A stretch of DNA of 64,000 nt from Mycteria americana. Taxonomy: Eukaryota > Chordata > Aves > Ciconiiformes > Ciconiidae. Shown here piece by piece: positions 11,569-21,537 of the stretch (positions are counted from its first letter, which is position 1; each line of letters begins with the position of its first letter). The DNA lies in contig NW_027445653.1 in NCBI RefSeq assembly GCF_035582795.1, positions 248,001-312,000 of the forward strand, read 5' to 3'. Position numbers and translations under genes: made by a program. The notes under the pieces were generated by a model. That model was given only the letters and a program-made list of their open reading frames with translations. It ran no database searches and had not been told where the DNA came from.

Positions 11569-12250
11569 TGCTCCACTGGAAGTGTTAGCCATCAGTACTA
11601 AGGCTGGCTTCTCTGATTTTCACATGCACACAGAAGCCCCCAAAACCAGACAAACACACAAAAATGAGAAGGGATATATATTACTGCTTCTCCCTAAAAG
11701 GTGATTTTTGCCTCTGCCTCTTGCCACAGAGTCCAGAGATCAGACTCAAATGAAGGAACACATCGGAAGTTCCCCAGTACCACAGGAAGCTGATGCCCGA
11801 TGTAGCCAGTGCTGTTGTTTCCCTTTCCTTTAGGAAATGACAGAGATATTCTTCTCTGCTTTCTTCAACATTTTTTTTTTATGGTTTGAGTGCCTGGAAA
11901 CACAGGAGGAGCCCTGATAATTCATATGCATGCTTCCAAAAAAAGCAGATGGGCATTACTCATGCATTCATCTTAGAAGCACAGTGTGAACAGAGTGAAT
12001 TGTCCTAGGGAATTGCCTCGCGCTCTGCTCTCACTAGAGAATCAAAACTAAAAGCCTGACAAGGTGACACTAGTATGCTTGTTTGGCCACCCCACTTTTG
12101 CTGCCTCTGTACCCAAATTTGTTGGTCTGTTGCTTTTTTTACATCACATTACCATGGGAATCTGAACTTCATACGATGTTAAGGTGGTAGTTAGACAGGT
12201 GTTGGTATTTCTACACCAATTAGGGTTAGGCTGGAATTAGGGTTAAGGTG
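11569..12250. other. 682-bp segment present only in the left duplicate
   Basis: In the right copy the equivalent position (60585/60586) joins directly across this segment. The block is AT-richer than its surroundings, holds a poly-T run near 11870 and ends in degenerate telomere-like repeats. No coding sequence or transposon ends were recognised. It could be an insertion here or a deletion in the right copy; there is no clear target duplication. Confidence 0.7.
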
Positions 12251-12272
12251 AGGGTTAGTGTCAGGGTTTGCC
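12220..12272 (+). repeat. Short degenerate TTAGGG-like repeats
   Basis: Several TTAGGG or TTAGG words occur within about 50 bp (12220, 12225, 12237 and 12254 onward with variants). They are too few for a true interstitial telomere array, but they sit exactly at the indel breakpoint of the duplicated unit. Confidence 0.5.
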
Positions 12273-12726
12273 TTATGGTTTACTGGCCTTGTGGCAGAAG
12301 ATTGTCACCACCTCACTGGTCACACCACTCCAGTGAACCTTGTTCTTGCCTGTGGATCAGGGTCTCTGAGCCACTGCTCGATCCCGTCCCTGTCCCACAC
12401 AGGACAAGGGAGAGGGCTGTGATCATGGTTCAGCAACACCGAGGCACTGAAGGCCAATTTGAGTCCAGTTCTGGGTTACTGTCATTCTCAGATCAATACC
12501 GTGAATGTGGCCAGTCCATGTAACACACTGGTCTATAAGGGTTGGGGTAACTGGGCCTCCATTTTTTCCAGCAGAGGTGGGCACTACTTGGGTCCATGAA
12601 CAAATAGGTGTACCTGGGCCACAGATTTAGGACAAGGAACGTGGGCTAAGCTAGCCCAGTGCTTTAAAGTTACTGAGAGGTTCAGCACCCCCTTCCGTAT
12701 GTTGCAATTAATACATCAGGTTTCTC
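12251..12726. repeat. Direct segmental duplication, left copy part 2
   Basis: Matches 60586-61060 at an offset of 48,335. A frame of about 80 codons (12248-12523) is shared with the right copy but has no recognisable domain. Nothing else was recognised before the CR1 fragment begins. Confidence 0.65.
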
Positions 12727-13189
12727 CAGTACCCTCAGATGAGGATGTCCTCATCCTGCTGGACCAGCTGATGAAGTATAGACTGGAGAAGTATACGGTG
12801 AGGTGGACTGAAGACTGGCTGAACTGCTGGGATCAAGGGGTTGTGACTGTGGCATGAAGTTCAGCCTGAGTCCAGCAAACAGCGGTGTACGCCAGGGTCA
12901 ACGGTGAGTCCAGTTCTCTTCAACACCTTCATTAATGATCTGGATGACGGGGCAGAGTGCAGTCTCAGCAAGTCTGATGATGATACGGAACTGGGAGGAA
13001 TGACTGGTGTGCTGCTGTTTGGAGGGACCTGGACAGGCTGGAGAAACGGGCTGAAAGGAACCTCAGGTTCATCCAAGGGAAGTGCAAAGTCCTGCTCCGG
13101 TACCATGCCCCAGGATATGTTGGGGCTGACTGGCGAGAGGGAAACTGCAGAGAAGGACCTGGGACACCAAGCTGAACAGGAGCCGGGGC
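12727..13189 (+). mobile_element. CR1 LINE fragment interrupted by an LTR
   Basis: The plus strand encodes degraded CR1 reverse transcriptase: [11 protein letters not shown], then [18 protein letters not shown], then [23 protein letters not shown]-type sequence with frameshifts, then [13 protein letters not shown]-type sequence in another frame. It ends abruptly at the left edge of an LTR at 13190. The same structure occurs at about 61055-61525, so the LTR entered the CR1 before the duplication. Confidence 0.8.
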
Positions 13190-13756
13190 TGTGGATTAGC
13201 CCCAGTCGGCAATTAAGTACCACACAGCCGCTCGCTCAGCCTGCCCCCGCGCTGGGACGGGGGAGAGAATCGGAAGAGCAAAAGTAAGAAAAATCGTGGG
13301 ATGACATAAGAACAGTTTAATAATTGGAACAACAACAACAAGAAGAACATTTTAATGAGAAGGAAAACAACAAGAGAGTGAGAGAGGAACAAAACCCAGG
13401 AAAAAACAAGTGATACAACCGCTCACCACCCACCGACTGACACCCAGCCAGTGCCTGAGGAGCAATCGCTGCCCCCCAGCCAACTCCCCCAGATTATATA
13501 CCGAGTATGACGTCATAGGGTATGCAACAGCCCTTTGGCCAGTTGGGATCAACTAGCTTGGCTGTGCCCCCTCCCAGCTTCTTGTGCACCTGGCAGAGCA
13601 GGGGAAGCTGAAAAGTCCTTCACTCGTGTAAACATTACTGAGCAACAACTAAAATATCAGTGTGTTATCAATATCAGTCTCATCCTAAATCCAAAACAGA
13701 CCACTATGCCAGCTACTAGGAAGAAAATTAACTGTATCCCAGAAGAAACCAGGACA
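13190..13756 (-). mobile_element. Solo ERV LTR in CR1, left copy
   Basis: The element runs tgtgg...ggaca on the plus strand, matches the LTR at 25814-26408 along its length, and reads as an LTR on the minus strand. Reading that way, a TGACGTCA CRE-like site lies just before a TATATAA box (both around 13496-13514 on the plus strand) and an ATTAAAC-type signal follows. No internal retroviral sequence adjoins it and no clear target duplication remains. The duplicate is 61526-62092. Confidence 0.8.
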
Positions 13757-14383
13757 AAAGAGAGCTGTGAAAAGGTCCTCCTGAAAGGGCCAGAACAGTG
13801 GGGAAACCCCAGAAGCTGTGTGAGGGCACAGCTAGGGGCCTCCCAAAGGCTCTCCTGGAGGGCTGCAAAACCAGGAGGGCCAAAGGCAGACAAATGGGAT
13901 GGATCCAGGCGGGATGCTTTGAGAGGGAGCAGTGTGGCAACCATGAAGAAAGCTGCAGTGTGGGAGGGAAAAGAGAGCAACGCCAAGATCCCCGAAGGAA
14001 ATCCACTGTCCATCTGGTGCCCTGACCCACCTCCCCAGAGTTACCTTAGTCCTACGAGGCAGACTCTGTGGTCCCACAGAACCCTCCTGCTTGCTGCCGG
14101 CCCCCCACTGACTGAGGAAGGAACGGGCATATGATGGTGCCGGCGAGGAAGAAGCCCCTTCTCCAATTTTCAAATCAGAGTGCCTGGAGAAAGAGTGCTC
14201 TCTGTTTAGGGCTGTTCTTGCAGCCTCCTCTGGGGTTCAGGCATTTTCTTGGAGCGGTTTCTACAACGGAGAGAAGACATAATCAAGACTACAAATAGGA
14301 AATTCGACTGGTGTCTTCCCACCAGGTCTGCCCCTGTCGGAGCAAGACCTCATCTTTATATCCCCTACGGCCTCCATTTCACA
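13757..14383. other. Duplicated noncoding stretch between LTR and CR1
   Basis: Shared with 62093-62719. Open frames exist on both strands (for example 13535-14134 plus, 13657-14013 minus), with several indels between the copies in the first 100 bp. No domain is recognisable, and the plus frame starts inside the LTR. I see no supportable gene. Confidence 0.5.
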
Positions 14384-14757
14384 CAATCATAGAATCATAA
14401 AATGGTTGGGGTTGGAAGGAATGTTAAATATCATCTAGTGCCATCTCCCCTGCCATGGGCAGGGATATCTTCCACTAGATCAGGATCTCAAAGCCAGGAT
14501 CTCTTCTCAAAGAGATCCTAGATCAGGATCTCTTCTCAAAGAGATCCTAGATCAGGATCTCTTCTCAAAGCCACTTCCAACCTGGCCTTGAACAATTCCA
14601 GTGAGGGAGAATCCAAAGTTGTCTGGGTAACCTCTTCCAGGGTGTCACCACCCTCACAGTAAAGAATTTCTTCCTAATAGCTAATCTAAATCTAGCCCCC
14701 ATCAGTTTAAAACCATTAGCCCTGTGACGTATGCACTCAACCCCTTTACCAAATTAG
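14384..14757 (-). mobile_element. CR1 LINE 3' end
   Basis: This is the reverse complement of the CR1 3' terminus. It starts with catagaatcat-type terminal repeats and runs through the TTGGAAGG, CATGGGCAGGGA and CAGTAAAGAATTTCTTCC words typical of avian CR1. Inside it, 14480-14573 holds a local expansion of about 33-bp units absent from the duplicate. The CR1 5' end is truncated. Confidence 0.85.
14480..14573. repeat. 33-bp tandem repeat inside CR1
   Basis: About two and a half copies of a unit containing gatcaggatctcttctcaa lie in the CR1 3' end, where the consensus has one. The right duplicate has a single unit at 62813-62839, so the expansion arose after duplication. Confidence 0.75.
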
Positions 14758-15560
14758 CAGTAGATTGGTTCAGGCTCCAAAGGAGGTGAAGGCCTGAGCT
14801 GTAGCCAGGCCAAGAACTCCTCTAGTTCCAATCTGTTCTCTGCAAACCCACAAAGGAGCAGAGTGACACAGTGAGCATCGATGCCTGTGAGCTTGGAACA
14901 CTGATCTTGCGATTAACACATGAATAGCGGGTGGCTTTCCCAAGACTCATTTATGAAGGAACAAAGCAAGCTGTGGGCACAAGGACTCTCATGCATACCT
15001 TTCCCATCACATGTCATTTGACTACGAGCCAACCACTTTATTCCATAACTGTGTCAGCCTCAGTGAGCCTTCTCTGAGCTCTCCCTGCTAGGCAGCGTGG
15101 CTGCATGGCGGTGATCTCCCCTTGAGCTGGGACACCTCTCAAGGTTGCTCCTCCAGGCAGAGAGACCTCTTACCAACAGCAGATCTTTGCTAAGTGACCG
15201 ACAGCATGCTGAATTAATACTCATGAAACATTACTAATCCATGTAGTTATTAAATGTTAATTACTATAAACTTTGTATAGGTAATTCCAGTAGACATAAA
15301 CCATTGTCCAAGTCTGAGACTAAGATTGGACCCGGCCGTACCTAAGCTCGATCAGGAGTTTAGAAAGCAGGAGGGTCCAGATGAACCTTGTGACTCAGCC
15401 GAAGGGTCTTTCTTACCCTTTCCACTCCGGTCTCTGTGTGAATCATTCTAACTCGATTCTCACCCGAGTTTCCTGTGTATGTTTCTTCCAAGCAGTAATT
15501 AATAAAGTGAAGCTTACCACCAAACTTATTGAACTGTGGTAAACCACTGTTAAACTTTGT
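14758..15560 (+). mobile_element. LTR-like sequence at arm end
   Basis: AT-rich sequence with an attaataaagtg signal near 15500 and segments also found at 38860-39555 (inverted) and, in part, 40650-40830 (same orientation). The repeated occurrence in both orientations and the LTR-like U3/R/U5 layout suggest an ERV LTR, but its termini are not clear. The first 200 bp also occur at the right edge of the window (63815-64000). Confidence 0.45.
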
Positions 15561-15689
15561 TAAATTCCATCAAATTTATTGAATTTGAATGGATTTTAAA
15601 TTTATTGAATTTATTGAACCCTCTCAAATTATTCTTCTACCTCAATACAACATATTGCTGCTTCTCTCTCTGGAGTGACGTGCATTCCA

Positions 15690-17960
15690 CGCTTTCAGGA
15701 CACTCCAGCACAGGCCAACACACTCCTGGAGATACCTGGGAGGAGCCTCGGGGAGCTACCAGACATGGACCTGCCTTCCACATGAAGAAAACTCTTCAAC
15801 AACTTACCTGGGAGGATTATTGGGCTACTACCCAAGATGTCAGATGTCTCCAGAAGGAGTGAATACACTCTTGGTGATGCCTAGGAGGACTCCTGGGGAG
15901 CTGCCAGTCATGGACCTGCCTCTAACATGGATAAAAATAACTACCTACCCAGGAGGAGTTTGGGGCTGCTACCCATGACTTCAGCTGTCTCCAGATGAAG
16001 CAAAAACACCCTTGGAGATGCTTGAGAGGAGTCCCAGAGAGATATTGGGCATTGACCTGCCTTCAACATGAAGAAAGCTCTTCACATAACTAACTAGGAG
16101 GACTCTGGGGCTGCTACCGGAGCCTTCAGCTATATCCAAGGAAGGCCAAAAAGCTCCTAAGCTGCCTGGGAGGAGTCCCAGAAATCTACATGGCATGGAC
16201 CGTCCCCCAGCACTGACAAAACTCCTTGGGTGGAGCCCCTGGAGGAGTCTGGGGCTGCTACCTGAGAAATTCATCTCTCTCCAGGGGAGGCCAAAACACT
16301 CCTGGAGCTGCCTGGGAGGAATCCCGGGGAGCCACTGGCCTTGACCTGCCTCCAACATCTTACCAAATGTTACATGTTACTGTAATGTAATGTTATGTAC
16401 TGTAATGTAATGTTATGTAACATTACTGCAACATTACTGTAACTTAATGTAACATTACTGTAATGTCATGTTAATGTTATGTAAATGTTACATGTTACTT
16501 CCAGTAGCTGCCTTAGAGAAGTCTGGGGCTGCTTCCTGGGAATTCACGCGTCTCCAGAGAAATGAGTATGTTCCTGGGAATGCCTGAGAGGAGCCCCAGG
16601 GAGCTACCAGGCATGGACCTGCCTCCAACATGAAGAATATTCTTCAGGTAACTACCTAGGAGTCAAATGCACTTTCTACCCAGGACATCGGCTGTCTCCA
16701 GGGAAGGGCAAAACAACCCTGGAGCTGCCTTGGAGGATGACCAACAAGGTACAGAGCATGGACCTGCTTCCAACATCGACAAAACACCTTGGCTATCAAC
16801 CTTAGAGGAGTCTGGGGCTGCTACCTGGGAATTCTTCCAGCTCCTGCAAAGGCCAAAACACTCTTGCAGATGCCAGGGAGGAGTCCCGTGGAGCAACCTG
16901 GCATGCACCTGAGTCCTACAGGAAGAAAAGTTTTCAGGTAATTATATCAAGGAGGAGTCTGTGGCTGCTACCCAGGAAATTCAGCCATTTGCAGGGAATG
17001 TCAAAATGCTCCCAAGCTGCCTTGGAGGAGTCCCAGCAAGGTACAGAGCATGGGCCTGCCTCCAACATTGGTAAAACTCCTTGGGTGGATTCCTTGGAGG
17101 AGTCTGGGGCTGCTACCTGCAAAATTCCACTGTCTCCAGGGGAGGCCAAAACATTCCAGGGATGCCTGGGAGGAGCTGAAAGGAGCTACGGGGCATGGAC
17201 ATGCCCCCAGTATACACAATGCTCTTTGGGTAACAACTCTGGAAAAGTCTGGGGCTGCTACCTGGCAATTCCCCTGTCTGAAGAGATAACCCATATACTC
17301 CTGGAGATGCCTTGGAGGAGCCCCAGAGAGCTACTGGGCATGGACCTGACTCCAGCATACACAAAACACCTTGGGCAGCCACCTTGGAAAACTCTGGGAC
17401 AGCTCCCTGTGAGATTCAGCTGTCTCCAGCAGAGGCCAAAACATTCGGCACATTCCTTGGAGGATTCCTAAGGAGCTATCGGGCATGGACTTGTCTCCAA
17501 GAGAAAGACAACTCTTCAACTAACTAACTAGGAAAATGGTGATGCTGCTACCTGGGACTTTCGCTGTCTGTAAAGAAAATGAAAACGCTACAGCAGATGT
17601 ATGGGAAAAGTCCTGACGCGAAAACAGAAATGGACCTGCCCCCAACATACACAATGCTCCCTGGGTAGCTACCTGAGAAGATTCTGGAGCTGCTACCTGG
17701 GAATGCACTTGCCTCCAGAGGAAACCAAAAGACTCTGGGAAATTCCTGGGAGGACTTCCGCAGAGCTATTGGGCATGGCCCTGCCACCAACATACACCAA
17801 ACTCTTTGGCTGTCTCCCCTGGTGGAATCTGGGGCTGCTACCCAGGACTTCAGCTCCCTCCACAGCACAACAGAACACTTTGGAGATGCCTGTGAGGAGC
17901 CCTGGGGAGCTACAGGCCATGGACCTGCTTCCCATTTCTATCAGCCATCCATGAGAGAGG
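15690..17960. repeat. Satellite of about 145-bp units, left arm (about 14 units)
   Basis: The word ggggctgctacc and variants recur at about 15830, 15961, 16108, 16251, 16526, 16670, 16814, 16961, 17105, 17251, 17395, 17538, 17685 and 17831. Spacing is mostly 143-147 bp, and one gap of 275 bp contains an AT-rich insert. Each unit also carries a gggcatggacctgcctccaac-like box. Many unit lengths are 144, a multiple of three, so long chance frames pass through several units on both strands. The inverted arm has about nine units. Confidence 0.9.
16361..16500. repeat. AT-rich self-complementary repeat inside the satellite
   Basis: Overlapping tgtaatgtaatgttatg and aacattactgtaac words alternate, so the tract is partly its own reverse complement and could extrude a hairpin or cruciform. 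It interrupts one satellite unit, which explains the 275-bp spacing, and has no counterpart in the right arm. Confidence 0.8.
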
Positions 17961-17965
17961 ATCAA

Positions 17966-19402
17966 TCAATAGCATAGCAGCAGTCAAGAAGAGCAGCCAT
18001 CAATCGTATCACAACAACCGATCTTTCAGCAAGAATCAACAGAACAGCAACAACCAAGTAGGTGTATACTACTGCAGGTGACTCCAAACTTATCATGAGG
18101 GAGGGAACTTTACCTTGAAATAGCAGCAGATCTACTGATGATAGACTACCTATATGGAGATATAATGCTGGTATAAAGTGAATGAGACAGTTTTCAGAAA
18201 GGGCCAAAGCATCCCAGAGGAGAGGACAAACCCATCCCAAGGGGACCCAGCTGACCAACAGCTGGGTGGATATACCGAACCGACTCCAAAAGAGAGCGCA
18301 AAGGGGGAACAATACCGTAACAGACAGAGCCTCACTTCAGAGATGACCTGGAGGTGTCTGGATTCTCGCTACCTCGCTGTGCTGCAAAGCGCCCGGCTGC
18401 ACGTTTCAAGGATGCTTCTGGTCGCCAGGCTCGCAGCTCCCGGGCTCACAGGAACATTCTTCTGCTCAGTCATTTCCCCTTCTAACCAGTCACCTTTATG
18501 GCTGCTCACACCTGCCTGCTCCTGCCCTATCAGCTCCTCAGACACCTCTGACCTCACAAGCACATGCACAAGCCAGGGGCCTGCTCCTGCCCTATCAGCT
18601 CCTCACACACCTCTGACCTCACAACCACCTGCACAGCAGCAGCATCCTCACTCCCAACACCACGCCTTTTTCCCCTCCGTCTCCATCTCTGTCTCCCGTC
18701 TCCCCCTGCTCTCCTCTCTCCCAGGCACCTTTCTCACCCACTCCACCACCTCCCAATCCCTCTGCCTCTCTCTCTGTTTGAGTGGCACTTGCTACCTCGG
18801 AAGCATTGTCCCAGCCACGTCACCTGCATCTCCTTCTCTTCTCCCTCTGCTCTCATCCTGACTGCGACAGCTCCTAATGCACTTTTTCACCTCATGGGCC
18901 CACTTGTCCTGCCTCCCTTCTGCTCTTAAATCTTGTTCCTGCAAGAGAAGTCACAGCCTGCCCGTGTCCCCTCTCTGCCATCTTACCTGCATCTTCCTGA
19001 GCTGGACACCTGCTGGGAACTGTCACCATCAGCCCCGGCTCTCATTAAAGTCTTCTCCTGGCACAGGCCCAGCTCTGCTGTGCTTGCCGTGTGCCATGCT
19101 TCCTGAAGGACAACAGCAACACTCAAAGTTACTCCTGGGCAATGTCCTGCTGGGAAGAGCTGATTCCAAGGCAGCTTGGCAGCAGACCCTGAGGCCCTGC
19201 CAGGGCTGGCCACATCTGGCTCCTTCCAGCAGCATTTTGGAAAACCCATTCCCAGCTGTGAGCGCCAGGCCAAGGGCACGGGGCACAAACAGCCCCCACC
19301 CTCAAGGGCACCAGCCCCCAGCTGGCCTCTGTCCCCAAACTACTACAACTTCCAAACAGGCTCTCCCTCTATCTGAATTATCCCCAGTTTTGAGAAAAAA
19401 AC
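17966..19402. other. Arm sequence shared by both repeats, no gene called
   Basis: Matches 36118-37552 inverted. Contains a tandem duplication of about 80 bp (around 18510-18645). Frames such as 18178-18861 are open in both arms but carry serine, proline and leucine-rich low-complexity sequence with no domain. A noncoding RNA is possible but nothing shows it. Confidence 0.5.
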
Positions 19403-20430
19403 CCACGTAGTTCCAGATTCAGGAGTCTGACTAAGACAGTTAGAGGGCGGTTTGGCCTTAAATTCCAGAACAAAAGAATTTCCATTACACAATCTCAGCC
19501 ACCACCTCCACGATCACCTTGTCAGTGACCCACAAAGGCTGTGTTGTAAAAAATCTAACTGCCAATTAAATGTATCCTCTCCTCCCCAAATATTGTTTCC
19601 CTCAAATCCTCAGACTACCACAGTAATAATCATACTATTATGCTGTAATTACACCTGAGAACCTCCAAAGCTCCTGTCATTACATAAACACACACCACCC
19701 TGCAGGAGGACAGGACAACACAGGGTCAGCCAGTGTGACTGTCAGTGCCACAAGAGGTCCCTGTGTCCAGAAACACTCTGTAAGTCCCTGATCCAATGAG
19801 AGCGAGGGTTTTTTATTTTTTCCTTGGCTAATAAATTGAGGCCCTTCTAGGGATCTTTAAAGATTTTGACCTTAAAATGGCAAGAATTCGGGCACAGGGG
19901 ATGGGTCTGGTCACTTGGTTTAGTCTTCTCATAAAACCTGAGGCATGTGTTTTAGCAATTCCTAAGCTATTTTTCTCTTTTCTTCACATTCCTCCACGAA
20001 GAGAGAAAAAAAAGCCAATGACTAGCAGCATCAGGACATTTCAAATGCTCTGCTAATACATGAGGTTTCCAATAAGCGTGCCACGGGCATAGATGCAGCG
20101 AGCTGGAAGCTGCAAGGCACACACCAGCAGTGTGCAATGAGGAATGGCCAGTGCACATCAGCACCCTCGTTCGGACAGACGGCCATGGCTGAAGACAAGT
20201 CTGCTCGCTCAGGACACTGAACCTCCACTGCACCCACACCCAGCCCTGACCACAAGGGGACACAGAGAGACGCAGAGTGACTGGCCAGAATCGGCATTTG
20301 GCTCAGGGGGCGTGCAGGGCAACGGGGACCCAGACCAACTGAGAACAAGTCCCCATGGTCACCTTTTCCTCCTTTTCCCCTTCCAGGTGATGCTGGTCAA
20401 GCCCCAGGCACCTGCAGCCATTCGCTGTAC
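19403..20430. other. Block of about 1 kb present only in the left arm
   Basis: In the right arm the flanks join directly near 36118-36128. The block is AT-richer than the arm average, with no coding domain or transposon ends recognised. It is either an insertion in the left arm or a deletion in the right. Confidence 0.65.
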
Positions 20431-21264
20431 ACAGCTCCCCTGATGCTTGATATGTGATACACATTTAAATAAAACAACGCACCCCCAGAGATTCTGTTTG
20501 TTCACCTTGAGCTGAGGGGAAGCTGCGTGTGGGGGTGAGGAAGATCTGCTTTCCCCATTTATTTTTTATGCCTCAGCAAAATCACTGCAATGTTCGGACT
20601 AGAGGACAGCACTGAAATCAAAAGGGTAAGCGACCAAGAAGGCTCCAGCTGCACATTTCCACCTGATTCCCTTAAACAAAACAGACCTGGGATCCTGATT
20701 GCTCACTTCAGCCTGGAATAGCCCCATTCCTCATCCAAAAGCTGCTGTGTGCCTGGCTGAGGACAGGCACAATCCATGCAGTGAGCAATCAGAGCTCAAC
20801 CCTGCACTTTCTGGGGTTAAGTTTCCCTGGAAAACTTCTTCCCTGGGTTGTTTTAAAACCTGTAACTGCAAGAAAACTCCCTGACGGGCTGATGGGAACT
20901 TCCTGGCTGTGGGAAAACCATCCACCCTCTGCACCCCCATTTCCCAAGAGCCGGCAGCACAGCCTGGCTGGGGGGAAAGGCACGAATCAGAGCTGGGGGC
21001 CGAGAGGGGAACACAAGCATCTGCCAAGGGAGCTGCATCCAGCCAGGAGCACTCCCCACGGGCTTCTCGGACAACAAAGCCCCGGTGCGTGCTCCCACCA
21101 GGAGGGAGAAACAACTTCCAACATTTCCCTCATTGCCCAGGGATTCCCAGGGCCATCAAGAGCTACCTCTCCGTGGCACCGCACAGTTCTGCTACTGATG
21201 GTCTGCAGGGTCAATTTTCTTATGTTAAATGCCACACACCTCCTTTGTGTGCAAGGGCGGGGCA

Positions 21265-21395
21265 GCACATACCATATAAGGCCATATGGCCCCACCCCCC
21301 CCTTGTTAGCTCAGGCCAGGACATACCATATAAGGCCATATGGCCACACCCCCCCCCCACTGTGAGCACGAGGCAGGACACACCTATAAGACCAC
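21265..21395 (+). promoter_or_regulatory. Triplicated TATA/CArG-like promoter repeat
   Basis: Two exact CCATATAAGG words (21272-21281 and 21326-21335), each followed by ccatatggcc and a C-rich CACCC-type tract, are spaced 54 bp apart. A third, decayed unit with cctataag is at 21383-21390. CC(A/T)6GG is the SRF-binding CArG consensus, and the same word can serve as a TATA box. The array lies about 150-270 bp before the start codon of the coiled-coil gene. It lies just inside the left-only block, so the right arm lacks it. Confidence 0.6.
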
Positions 21396-21537
21396 ACTCG
21401 CCCACCCCAGCCATTTCTGCTTCTGCACAGTGAAGGGAGGTAGCGGCTGCAGCAGGGTCAGGGGTCTGTCACCCCTCACAGACCCAGGCAACGCAGCCGT
21501 TGGTGACCTTTGGCAGCAGCATTTGCTGGCCGACGCC

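Noticed and set aside
12220-12272. True interstitial telomere array
   Set aside because: Only a few imperfect TTAGGG words; reported as telomere-like words only.
16989-17471. 160-codon frame through satellite units
   Set aside because: Created by 144-bp units that preserve frame; opposite-strand frames are just as long, so there is no coding evidence.
15690-17960. CRISPR-like or other spaced repeat system
   Set aside because: Whole units of about 145 bp are similar to each other with no unique spacers, and the context is a vertebrate genome; this is a satellite.
18178-18861. 227-codon frame in the left arm with a relative at 36656-37225
   Set aside because: Serine/proline/leucine-rich repeat translation with no domain; the two arms differ by indels at the N-terminal side.
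21340-21537. Upstream in-frame start of the coiled-coil gene
   Set aside because: The ATG lies within the promoter-like repeat, and the extra 66 residues do not resemble the family.
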